A stretch of 60,000 bases of DNA from NCBI GenBank assembly GCA_002633005.1, contig NMRA01000369.1:215881-275880 (forward strand). The letters run 5' to 3'. Source of the DNA: Phoronis australis (Eukaryota > Phoronida > Phoronidae). This document shows positions 1-9,293 of the stretch, in pieces (position 1 is the stretch's first letter; each line of letters starts with the position of its first letter). A program made the translations under genes and the position numbers. The notes beneath the pieces are model-generated. The model had not been told where the DNA came from. It did no database searches and saw nothing but the letters and a program-made list of their open reading frames with translations.

Positions 1-40
1 TTGGATGTTAGATGTAAACAAATGACTGTTGGTTTTACAG

Positions 41-3000
41 CACACAAGCACAGCCACTCACACGAAGAAAAGACTAGTGTGGTCGATAAAGCGTTAACCA
101 AGGTGCTGCATACAGAAGAGGACCATCATCATCAATCGCATTTAGAAATGCACAGTCTTATAGGCCTGGCGCTCGTCCTGGGCTTTGTGTTCATGCTGTT
201 GGTAGACCAGCTGTCTGGAGGGGGGCATTCTCATTCACATAGTGCTGGGCCAGGTAGGGTGAACCGGAGACAGTTGAGAAAATGTTACAAGGTTTATGCA
301 CCCTGTGCCATTTTTAGTGAAATTTCTAGGGTCTGTTTCCTGCCTGAAAAGTGACTTAAGACTTAAGTCAGACATTTGGTTTTACACTCCGCACAACTAT
401 TTCTGGAAAACAATTAAAATTCAATTTAGCAAAAGTACAAAATTTCTACGAAATACGGTAACTGATACTATGTGGAAAAACTATACCAGTAAATCATTTC
501 TGTATTGTGATATGGTAACAGTTACTAGAAAATAATTATGCAGTAGTTATGAATTGGGAGCATAAGACAAAAATGTGTATATTTATTGAAGTCTTAATCA
601 CTTTTCATGAAATAGGCCTCAAGTGGCACTTTGTATTGTTAAGGGGCGAATTGTGAAATTTGTGATGACGGAAAAGTGGTGGAAAGTGGCTACAACCAAG
701 GGTGAAAAGTAAGTTTGATGAAATGGAATATGGCTGTACCCCAAAATGTTTTTACCTTTAGTGGGCCCGACAAAACAAACGCTTAAAGTGGAACTTACAT
801 GCTAATTTCTTATTTCTGTGATTGTTTGATCAAATTATTAAGAAATACAACATATTGCGACGATATGAATATGAAGTAGGTTGAAATTTGCCAAATTAAT
901 GTTTTAAGAACGAGTTTTGTGTCGAAAATGCTCCTCTGTAAATCACTTAACCATGTCCAGTTAATATCGTGACGTGGTGTTGGGGAATAATACTGCATGA
1001 TGCGGGCTATGTGAGCCACGAGGTACGTCATTAGTGCAAAGGTCACCTAATTGCAGATTTTTTTGTTTTCACATTAGAAGTTGTCAATGAATGCAACTCG
1101 CACTTGTTTAGCATATATGATGTTCACACAGCACTGCTATTCATTAGCATAGGAGCATGCAAATACATCTTTAACACAAAAGTAGGTTCAACTTGCTGTC
1201 TTTCGCTAATCTGAGTTGAAATACGTTACTTAATACATCTTTACTGTGGAAACGAAAAAAGAAAAGCGACCTTGTGCGAAAAATGTTTTAAGCCTTTATA
1301 CTGTATAATGGTGGCGATGGTTTAGTAATTTATATTTTTTACCTATAGTAACTTAGTTTTCACTAAATGCTATATTTACACTTCACATTTCATGTTGTAA
1401 TTATAACATGTAAATGTTTTTGCAGATCCTGAGTCGCAGCAGTCCAGTTCTCAGACAAGACATCGAATCACAGCAACACTTGGTCTAGTTGTTCATGCAG
1501 CAGGTTGATTTTAGTTGTTATAATTGTATTTTTGCGAGTATGAAAATACAAAATATTACCAACGATATGCTTTGACCAATAACAACTAGTTTCCCAGTGA
1601 CACCAGTGCTGACTAATGGGCCTTTTCAGTGTAATGTGCTTTTCAGATGTTGGCACTGAAATTACCTGCACAAAATCACATTTTACTGAAAATGTGTTTT
1701 TTTTTCACATGAGAGCATATTTTCTGTTTTAGCTGATGGTGTGGCTCTTGGCGCTGCTGCTACTACATCACAAACACACGTGGAGATGATAGTTTTTATT
1801 GCCATAATGTTGCACAAGGTAAGAATGCAGTTAAAAGTATTTATGGGTTGATAATCTTGAAAAAAAAATGCTGTTGAATAATCTTTATTGAGGAGAATGC
1901 TTTTACTTGTTTCCTAGGTTAAAAATCTGTTTCATGAAGTTCTAGTCCCAAGTGATGACATTGAAAGAGTACCTTCAAACATATTCATCTACCAAAGCCT
2001 AGCTTGATTCCGCTTTTGAAATGTAATTCTGCTATTTTTGAACTGCAGGCACCAGCGGCCTTTGGACTAGTGTCTTTCTTGCTACACGAGGGCTTCGACA
2101 GAAGTAGGATACGAAAGCATCTATTAGTGTTCTCTTGTGCCGCACCATTGATGGCTATTGTTACATATTTCGGTCTCAGTCAAGTGAGTTGGTTCTTGTT
2201 CTTGTCCCACTTAAGCCCACATGCCTATATCCAAGATAATGCATTTTTTCAAAAAAAATGGTGAGTGTTTCATATAGGCGCCTGTTCCTAAGCTTTACTT
2301 AATATACGCTAAAGCTGATGTGTGTGTGCGTGCGTGCGTGTGTGTGTGTCTCCAATCTTAGTTTTAGTGCATTGCAACGCATAGGGATGTAAAGTGTTAC
2401 GCTACACCCCTAGCAACTACCCCAAATTCAACAAAACTTCTTGCCTCTGGATCTGTGAACCATATTGATTTATATCAACCACGTGTATTCTACAACAAAG
2501 TTTAACTAGTGATTTTCCAGTTAAAACTTTTGACCTCGTGTAATTTCCTCTGGAGCACTGACAATGGTTAGAACCACGATTGTGCAATCTCCTTAACTTC
2601 CCCTAGTGAAGTGACGTCACACTTTCACACAATCTCTATTACTATAAAAGCATATCGTCTTCCATTTTGTAATGGTAAATTCACCCTGCTTCCACTTAAT
2701 GTTAAAATCATTCTCATTTTACTCAGCTATTTCACTGGCGCATTGGCTGAAATAATAGTAGTTGATTTTTAGGCAACCACATATTTATATGTGGACGCAT
2801 TATGCCGTCATCTCCGTCTGTCCTGGTAGCGTCCGTCTGGCGTCGGCTGCTCTATCTCCAAAACCCTTTAATATACGTTCATGAAATTTGGCACATATGT
2901 TCTATTCATGAATGGGACGGCATGAGCGAACTTTCGGACGGATTTGACTACCGGTGTGCCCCCTAGTGGCAGTTTTAGTTTTTTACGCTTACCTAAGTTT

Positions 3001-4533
3001 GTATCTTCAAAAGTCCTGAACAGATTTTCATGAAATTTGGTATGTAGGCACCTATTAGTGAGATGACGCTATCCTCCCATTTTCGGATAGATTTGACTTA
3101 GTTTGCGCTTCCTAGTGGCCATTTTTACTGTTTTCGAGTCTTGTTTTTTTGTGTCCACCCCTCTATCAACCAAACCGCTCAAAGGATGATTGTGAAAATT
3201 GGCATGTATGTGCTTACTACGAAGAGGATGGTTGACGATGATTTTCTGACAATTTCAACTACTGTGGCAGTTTTTTTTTTGTGCCTATGGCTGTATCTCC
3301 TAAACCGTTCGCAGGATCTTTACTTAATTTAGCAAGTGTATTTATATGATGTTGACTACGGATGACGACTTTCGGACAGATCTGACTACTGCTGTGCCCC
3401 CTAGTGGCAATTTAAATTTTTTTGCGTTGAACTCAGTATCTTCAAAGGTCCTCTGAGACAATAGATTTTTATAAAATTTTAAATATAGGCATCTATTGGT
3501 GCGATGACGCTATCTTCCTGGTTTTGGATGGAATTGAGGTATTTTGCACCACCTAGTGGCCATTTTTTGCTGTTTTCAAATCTTGTTTTTGGTGTCCACC
3601 CCTGTATCAACCAAATCATTTGAAAATTGGCATATATGTTCTCAGTGTGAGGATGACCTTTGATGATGGTGACTGACTACTGTGGCGCCTCCTAGTGGTA
3701 GTTTTGTTTCACGCCCATAGTTGTATCTCCTAAACCCACTGCAGGATCTGTACTAAATTTAGTAAGTTAGTGTATTTATATGAAGATAACAACAGACAAC
3801 GACGACTTTCAGGCGGATCCACTGGACACTGTGCCCACTAGTGGCAATTTCATTTTATTCTGTTTTCCTTTGTTTCTCTGAAGTTCCTTGACAGATTTTT
3901 ATGAAATATATCATGTTCCTGTTTTTGGGTGGATTGTATGTTTTTGCGCTATCTAGTGGCCATTTTTATGATACAAATTAATAACCCTAAAAGCACACCA
4001 TTTGCAATGCATTCATCAGCGCATTTCAACGCTCCGCGTTGCTCTTGTCATATTATTTTGCAACATTTCATTTTCAAAAGATTCTCTTTATTTCGATTAG
4101 AAGATATCTTACGTTTGACAGCAACGTAAGAACTTCTGTTCTGTGGTCTTGTGACTTGTAGAATGAAAATAACGTATTTAATATGCAAATGAACTGGTTC
4201 ATTACTCCGTGGCTAGACTGTAGATGACTCGCCCTACTTCTGGTTAGTTGTAATAAACATTCTGTTCATCGTTTTCATTTTCAGCAAGACAAGGAGACGT
4301 TATCAGAAATAAATGCCACTGGCTTAGCCATGTTGTTCAGTGCAGGAACATTCTTATACGTGTCAACTGTGCACATTCTGCCAGAAATTCTAAAAATGGG
4401 CCACAGCACAGCACCAGGACCGACGGGGACTGTGATCGTGAGAGAACAGCACGGATTTAGTAAAGTGGAGCTGCTAGCTATGGTGGTTGGTGCATTGCTG
4501 CCATTGATTTTATCACTTGGGCACCATCATTAG
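41..4533 (+). CDS. SLC39A9: Zinc transporter ZIP9 (SLC39A9), 3' part of gene
   Basis: This is a ZIP-family zinc importer of the ZIP9 type, a multipass membrane protein of the Golgi and plasma membrane that moves zinc into the cytosol. Coding exons are 41-253, 1426-1503, 1733-1818, 2049-2183 and 4285-4533 (TAG at 4531-4533). All have AG/GT borders and phases that join. About 253 residues are present; the N-terminal exon(s) lie before the window. In order one sees a histidine-rich cytosolic loop (HKHSHSH, then EEDHHHQSH), a membrane segment with [13 protein letters not shown], a second His cluster (GGGHSHSHS), then the metal-site helices. The helix motif [13 protein letters not shown] is split by a phase-1 intron, and the next helix has [15 protein letters not shown]. 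The end is [11 protein letters not shown], close to human ZIP9, which ends in LSVGHQH. HAxxDG and HKxPxx are the conserved binuclear metal-site motifs of the family. I infer normal function from the intact motifs. Confidence 0.95.
2318..2350. repeat. (TG)n/(TGCG)n microsatellite in SLC39A9 intron
   Basis: Alternating gtgtgtgtgcgtgcgtgcgtg runs on into gtgtgtgtc within the fourth intron seen here. It is a simple repeat with no coding content. Confidence 0.8.
2800..3970. repeat. Trimeric higher-order tandem repeat in SLC39A9 intron
   Basis: About eight diverged monomers of 120-155 bp lie head to tail. Each ends in a version of cctagtggcnattttt, at about 2963, 3108, 3262 (degenerate), 3401, 3552, 3689, 3837 and 3955. 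Three monomer types alternate as A-B-C-A-B-C-A-B. Type A carries 'gtatctcctaaacc' and ends gtgccccctagtggcaa. Type B carries 'gtatcttcaaaagtcct' and 'gatgacgctatc' and ends gcgcttcctagtggccattt. Type C carries 'gtgtccacccct' and 'atcaaccaaa'. The higher-order period is about 440 bp. Matching types in successive trimers are more alike than neighbours, so a trimer was formed first and then amplified. I see no open frame across it. Confidence 0.85.
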
Positions 4534-6340
4534 TTGTCCGTGGATGAAATGGTTTTTGCGTGACCATGAACTGCATTATTGAATGTGATTTCAAGAGCTC
4601 GCCACCAACTCTCATGGCGGTTCTGTTGTACAGTTTTGTGCCTGCTTGACCTGAAAGGATCAGTGGCAACCAAGGAGTTTGTGGAGAATAATTCATGACA
4701 AACCAGTGAGGGGATTGTGCTGGTACAAGGGAAAATACCCAGGAGGGTGAGAACTAGATGTGAGGGCTGGAGTTGCGCCAATCATAATGTGGCTCCAGAA
4801 ATCCTTTTGCTAGTACTGGCAATAGCTGGCTGTGTACGAGTTTTTATGAACGTATGAAATTACACGATAATAGTGGCGTTGAGAGATCACCCTTTTATTC
4901 GCTGCAGCAATCACCAAACATGGCGACCACCTTATAATACTGTCATCTTATGCATGATAAAAACCGTGATCAATCTTGAGGCATCAGTAAAAAATTGTTA
5001 AAGATATTGTTATTTCTTTTTCGCGAAAACCTCTGAAAGTCCTTTGGTTTATATAACCTGCAGTTTTGTTCCATGGTTTTTGCTGTGGGTACCTATTAAT
5101 GCAAACAAACAATCCTTGAAAACAACTTGTTGTACTGTAGTTTTTGCTTTTGTAGTGTTGAGACTGGGAATCATAGCAGCAAAATCAAATATGATATAAA
5201 AATGCAATATGAATAATGAGGAACTTAAACATTTTCAGCTTTTCATTATTTATTTTTGTTTTTATTGGTATTGCTGGAGAATGAAGGTTTCCATATATCG
5301 TTTTATGTTGCTGCTAGATGTTTCTAAGGGTCATGTTTTCTTGGGTAGAAAACTCTCTTGCTGGTCAGAGTGTTGCTTTTGTATGAGTTTAGGGGATCGC
5401 ATAAACTGGTTTTCAAATGAGTTAATATATTTTTTTTGGGATATGGGGTATTTTGATATTCTACATTTTAATGTATATGTGAACTTAATGATTAATCACT
5501 GATTCTAGTTCAGAGCACCAAGATACTACAAGGAATGTCTTGCATAATAGTTTCTTATTGTTAACCTATTTAATGTTGCTTTCCTATTAATGCCATAACT
5601 CCCGTTTTGTAGAATTTCGATCAGTGGGAAAGCATAACTCATGAAGTTAAACAGCCATGCTTTCAAAATGGGTGTATTAAACTGTAGAGGTGTGCAACTC
5701 CTCTGCAATGGGAAAGCAAAGATTAGTTCCCTTTTATGGGAGTAATCGCTAGATGTTGCCACAAGCAACACAATTCAATGGAGAGTGCGAATCAGCTGTG
5801 CCACCTGGTGTTTAATCCCTAGAACTAGTGGTTCCTGTGATATTGCTACTGTTAAATTGTTAGTGAAAAAGGTGAGGGGAACTGCGATAGACTGGAATTT
5901 TGGTAATGGGGAAGCAACATTGGTCATTATTTTCGGGTAGCCATTCTTGGTTCTTCATGATCGACTTGTGTTGACTGTGTTAACAGTATTCTTTTCTCAT
6001 GAAGCCTACTGTCCAGCGATCTCTATTCCTTGCCTGATTTCTTCAATTGTTATTATGAACACCTTTTTTTCTGAGCTCCTGTTCTTACCAAACATGCTTT
6101 TCTTGCAAGAATTTTTAGGAAGAAAAGATTCTGACCTGTGTGGAAGATTCAGTTTACTGTGGGAACATTTAAGGAGTTTCATCTTGAGAAACAAGGTACA
6201 TGCCAGATTTGAAATTTTAGAAGCACCATATTGTGGATTGATAAGGATACTGGGTACTTAAGTATTTTTACAGTAGAACCTAGTACATTAAAAAGACGCA
6301 AGATGCAAAGCACACTATTTCTTTTCAAAATGCAATCTGT

Positions 6341-6449
6341 GGCAATAGCCTGATATAACGTGCCGTATTTTGAGAACCAGTTTGATGCCCGTTATTTAGT
6401 GAAGAAAACTGGTTCTCAAAATTCGGGCACATTATATCAGTCCATTACC
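6341..6449. mobile_element. Palindromic MITE-like element, family 1 copy 1
   Basis: The two arms are near-perfect inverted repeats. The left arm begins ggcaatagcctgatataacg and continues through attttgagaaccagttt; the right arm is the reverse complement of ggtaatggactgatataatg followed by attttgagaaccagttt. A spacer of about 20 bp separates them. It has no coding capacity, as expected of a non-autonomous hairpin element. It lies in the presumed SLC39A9 3' UTR. Three further copies are at 25095-25207, 27993-28103 and 42963-43077. Confidence 0.85.
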
Positions 6450-6589
6450 CAATCTATAAGGCCAGTCACATTCAACACCTTTGGCCGATATCTCTTTTTG
6501 CGAAGAAACTCTCCTTTTTAAAGTTCAAAAGATGTGTAATAGTTGGCATCAGGATTACAATTTTTAGCTCTGTCATAGGTTAAGAGTTC

Positions 6590-6595
6590 AATAAA
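6590..6595 (+). terminator. Candidate polyadenylation signal of SLC39A9
   Basis: AATAAA stands in the context gttcAATAAAgttaac, the first canonical hexamer after the ZIP9 stop that I could find. Downstream sequence is T/GT-rich. Use is inferred only. Confidence 0.45.
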
Positions 6596-6782
6596 GTTAA
6601 CATTATTTATGATTTCTTACTTCATTTCTGGTTGTCCTATTATTATTTGGATTCATTGTTAGACAGGTACATGTACTTTGTGAAATTTGTTTTTACCAGA
6701 ATGTTTTTTGTGGGAGGGAATTTTACCTGGATAGCTTACTGCTTAGTGTTTTGAATCAAATATAGGATGGAGGTACTGATCA

Positions 6783-7003
6783 CAGAGGCAGATCTACGTT
6801 TTCAGTAAGAGGGGGTTTAGGATTTCCGTGAATCTGAGGCGCGTAGTGCTCAGGGGATTCCCCCCCTCCCCTGTAAGATTTTTAAAAAGTTTTTGTAGCT
6901 GATTTCATTTTCTTGGCAATGTTTTCTTAATTTTTATTTTTGACCCTGTCCCAGGAGGCTTGAACCCCCCTGAACCCCCCCCCCCCCCTGTAGACTGCCT
7001 CTG
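6783..7003. mobile_element. MITE with CAGAGGCAG terminal inverted repeats and GATCA target duplication
   Basis: The left end is cagaggcagatctacg and the right end is the inverse of cagaggcagtctacaggggg. The G-rich stretch after the left end pairs with the poly-C tract near the right end. The element is flanked on both sides by gatca (6778-6782 and 7004-7008), a convincing 5-bp target site duplication. At 221 bp with no open frame it is non-autonomous. The CAGWGGCRGAT...GGGGG ends resemble a terminus I have seen in several animal genomes, but I do not assign a superfamily. Confidence 0.8.
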
Positions 7004-7008
7004 GATCA

Positions 7009-8157
7009 AAGGGTCAGAGGTCCTTAAGAGAGGTGCATGATGGGAGCTGGAAAAACCGTTTACAAGGCGGTCAGAACACACTGAAGTGTGGGTTAAAGTA
7101 AACCTTCTAACTAGCCCTGTTTTTAGGGGCAAGGCGAAAAAATTCCTTCCAAATTTGTTTGGCAGTCCCTTCGTGCCACCTTGCACGTAACCTGTCACTT
7201 AACATTGTGTTATCCTGTTTAACTATTTACTTCCATCCAGTAGTGAAACACTGACTTATTCTTAAGGGGATTCCGTCACTCAATGGCTGAATTCAGTTCA
7301 GAATCTTTCAGTTTCTTAAAGAAGTTGGTGTCCCTTTTGGAAATTAGTCGGCCTGTTATAACGATAAATATCGAGTGACCTGTGGGCTAATTTGAGAGGA
7401 TTTTAAACTGCTGATAAGCTGCCGCTTTGGTGAGGGATAGATATGCTGAACTTGATGTTCAAACTTCAAACAGGTTATCCTTCAATCCAATGATACTTTT
7501 TTCCTTTGTCGATCCTTTGGGTACACATGTTGGTCTGCAGTATGCCTAGACACCTGTGCCTGCATATAAAGAACAGGACATTTGTGTTGGCGTTTATTAG
7601 AACAGTCACATCAGTCACCTACCCATTTACATGTTTTACCGTTCACAGGTGCAGTATGTGCAAACGAGCAATGCCCATTTGTTAACGTTCCCTTAGAATA
7701 ATGTTAAGAATCACTTAAACATGGCACTTAATTGCATGGGTTAAGTACCCAAATATCTGGGTTGCACTCCAAAAGAAGGTGAGTTTTCAAGTTCAGAGCC
7801 CAGAAATCACGTCTTATCTGTACAAGTACTAGAACAAGACGAGATCGATTTCTAAGTACTTCAAAATCACTAAAGTTGTTTTATGACAGAAATGAAACCC
7901 AGCATCATTTTGACTGCAGTGCGTCGCAAAGTCGTTCTCAAGTTTGACAGCAGGATCGCCACTGTAATGTACGTACTGACACATATATGTTAAAAACTTG
8001 ACTTCATGAGAAAACCTGAGGGTTTCAATGTTTTATGACATTACTCCAGTACAAAGTGCTTATCTGTAAAACCACTCTTCCCCCATTCAGTGACTTTTCC
8101 AAGCTGGCCTCGGTGTTTTTGAGTACACTCTCTCTAGCTCGATCCTTTGGGCAAGTT
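7009..8157. other. Intergenic stretch without recognised gene
   Basis: I see no coding exon here with both splice borders and a recognisable protein. The stretch is ordinary low-GC sequence containing stop codons in all frames. Confidence 0.5.
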
Positions 8158-8510
8158 GTGCCGTCCACATACATGTACATACTTGCCCTAAAACAAGTTA
8201 GGCCTAATAGTCCTGTCTCGCGTAGTCCACAACGACAGCCGTCAAACCCAGCAACAACTCGTTCCAGGAATAACTAGTTCCAGAGTAAGTCTGCTTGTGC
8301 CGACGCGGCACTTTATTCCTAGCTCCTTATAGGGTAACTAGTTCTGTAACTTGCGCCACGTCTAGTAGTGGCCGCAATCCCGGGGCCAGGCCGAAAGCAA
8401 TAATCAGCTGCGGGCTTTTTGCGCGGCATATTCCGGCGCACCAGTTGTTCATTCTCAAGCTCACAACGAAAGCTTCCGCCTTTGATAAGCCAGTGTGTGG
8501 ACGCTACCGA
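8158..8510. repeat. Dispersed repeat related to 29734-30005
   Basis: This block shares 'gcaacaactcgttccagg' followed by aataactagttccagagtaagtctg with a block near 29.95 kb, which reads ggcaactctttccagg followed by agtaacttgttctagggtaagtctg. It begins with gtgccgtccacataca, comparable to the inverted gtgccatccacgcaca end of the other copy. It is more GC-rich than its surroundings. The right boundary is uncertain: 8310 if the aagtctgcttgtgccg end is terminal, or about 8510 if the tgtgtggacgctaccgac stretch is. Confidence 0.5.
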
Positions 8511-8668
8511 CACTCAAAGAGCGGGGGCAATTGCACTAGTACAATTTGTTCTAGCTAGAGCACTGAGTCTTTGTTTAGACGGGCCTTAATTTTCTAGCTG
8601 CGCCCTCCCGTCAAAAATAATCTTCCGTCGATTATTAGTAAGCTGCCAGCATCGCATGGTTTCAGCCC

Positions 8669-8795
8669 ACAACTCCGAAGGCTCACTGACTCCGAAAAAA
8701 ACACTACTTCGTACAACGAAGCCATTATTCCGAACAACTGGCATTACTCCGAAGGCCCACTATATTCCAAAAAAAACACTACTCGGAAGAAACCC
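8669..8795. repeat. Cluster of 'TTCCGAA/ACTCCGAAGG' motifs
   Basis: Irregular short repeats of actccgaaggctcact, tccgaaaaaaacactact, attattccgaacaactgg and attactccgaaggcccacta occur within about 125 bp. The pattern is an imperfect, variable-spacing repeat with no open frame. Confidence 0.6.
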
Positions 8796-9064
8796 ACGCC
8801 AGTTCCAAATATGAACGCATTTATTTTTTCATTATACAACATTAATTACTAAGTAAGCCAACAAAAAAGTAGCAATTAACCCACTCGCCGAAATTGGAAG
8901 AAAATTGTTTTCTGTCGGCGAATATCTGCGCTTGTGCACGAGGTTCATCATACTATGAATGCTGTCTGTCTGTGGTACTGAATAAGTTCAAAGATTTTCA
9001 CTTGCCAGTGAAAATGGACAACGGGCCGCGCTGTGTCGCGCTGGCTGTTGCCGTCGGACTGATT

Positions 9065-9266
9065 NNNNNNNNNNNNNNNNNNNNNNNNNNNNNNNNNNNN
9101 NNNNNNNNNNNNNNNNNNNNNNNNNNNNNNNNNNNNNNNNNNNNNNNNNNNNNNNNNNNNNNNNNNNNNNNNNNNNNNNNNNNNNNNNNNNNNNNNNNNN
9201 NNNNNNNNNNNNNNNNNNNNNNNNNNNNNNNNNNNNNNNNNNNNNNNNNNNNNNNNNNNNNNNNNN
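9065..9266. other. Assembly gap (202 N)
   Basis: A run of N interrupts the sequence. Any reading frame drawn across it is an artefact. The right edge is a poly-C run that belongs to a transposon-like end (9267-9293), which probably caused the break. The left edge is GC-rich. Confidence 0.98.
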
Positions 9267-9293
9267 TCCCCCCCCCCCTTAAATCTGCCACTG
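9267..9293. mobile_element. Right end of a CAGTGGCAGAT-type element at the gap edge
   Basis: Read on the - strand this is cagtggcagatttaagggg followed by more G. It matches the terminus of the complete 6783-7003 element (cagaggcagatctacg..., G-run). The other end presumably lies within the N run or its left edge and is not visible. Confidence 0.55.

Larger units (their letters stand above)
4534..6612 (+). other. Putative SLC39A9 3' UTR
   Basis: No gene is visible here. Short open frames at 5209-5502 and 5947-6261 show no recognisable domain and no splice context. The first canonical AATAAA I see after the ZIP9 stop is at 6590-6595, followed by T-rich sequence, so the transcript could run about 2 kb past the stop. 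An earlier variant signal (ATTAAA near 6287) is possible. The palindromic element at 6341-6449 would lie inside this UTR if the 6590 signal is used. Confidence 0.45.

Noticed and set aside
5209-5502. 97-codon open frame after the zinc transporter
   Set aside because: It is in the likely 3' UTR, Phe/Tyr/Trp-rich from T-rich DNA, with no recognisable family.
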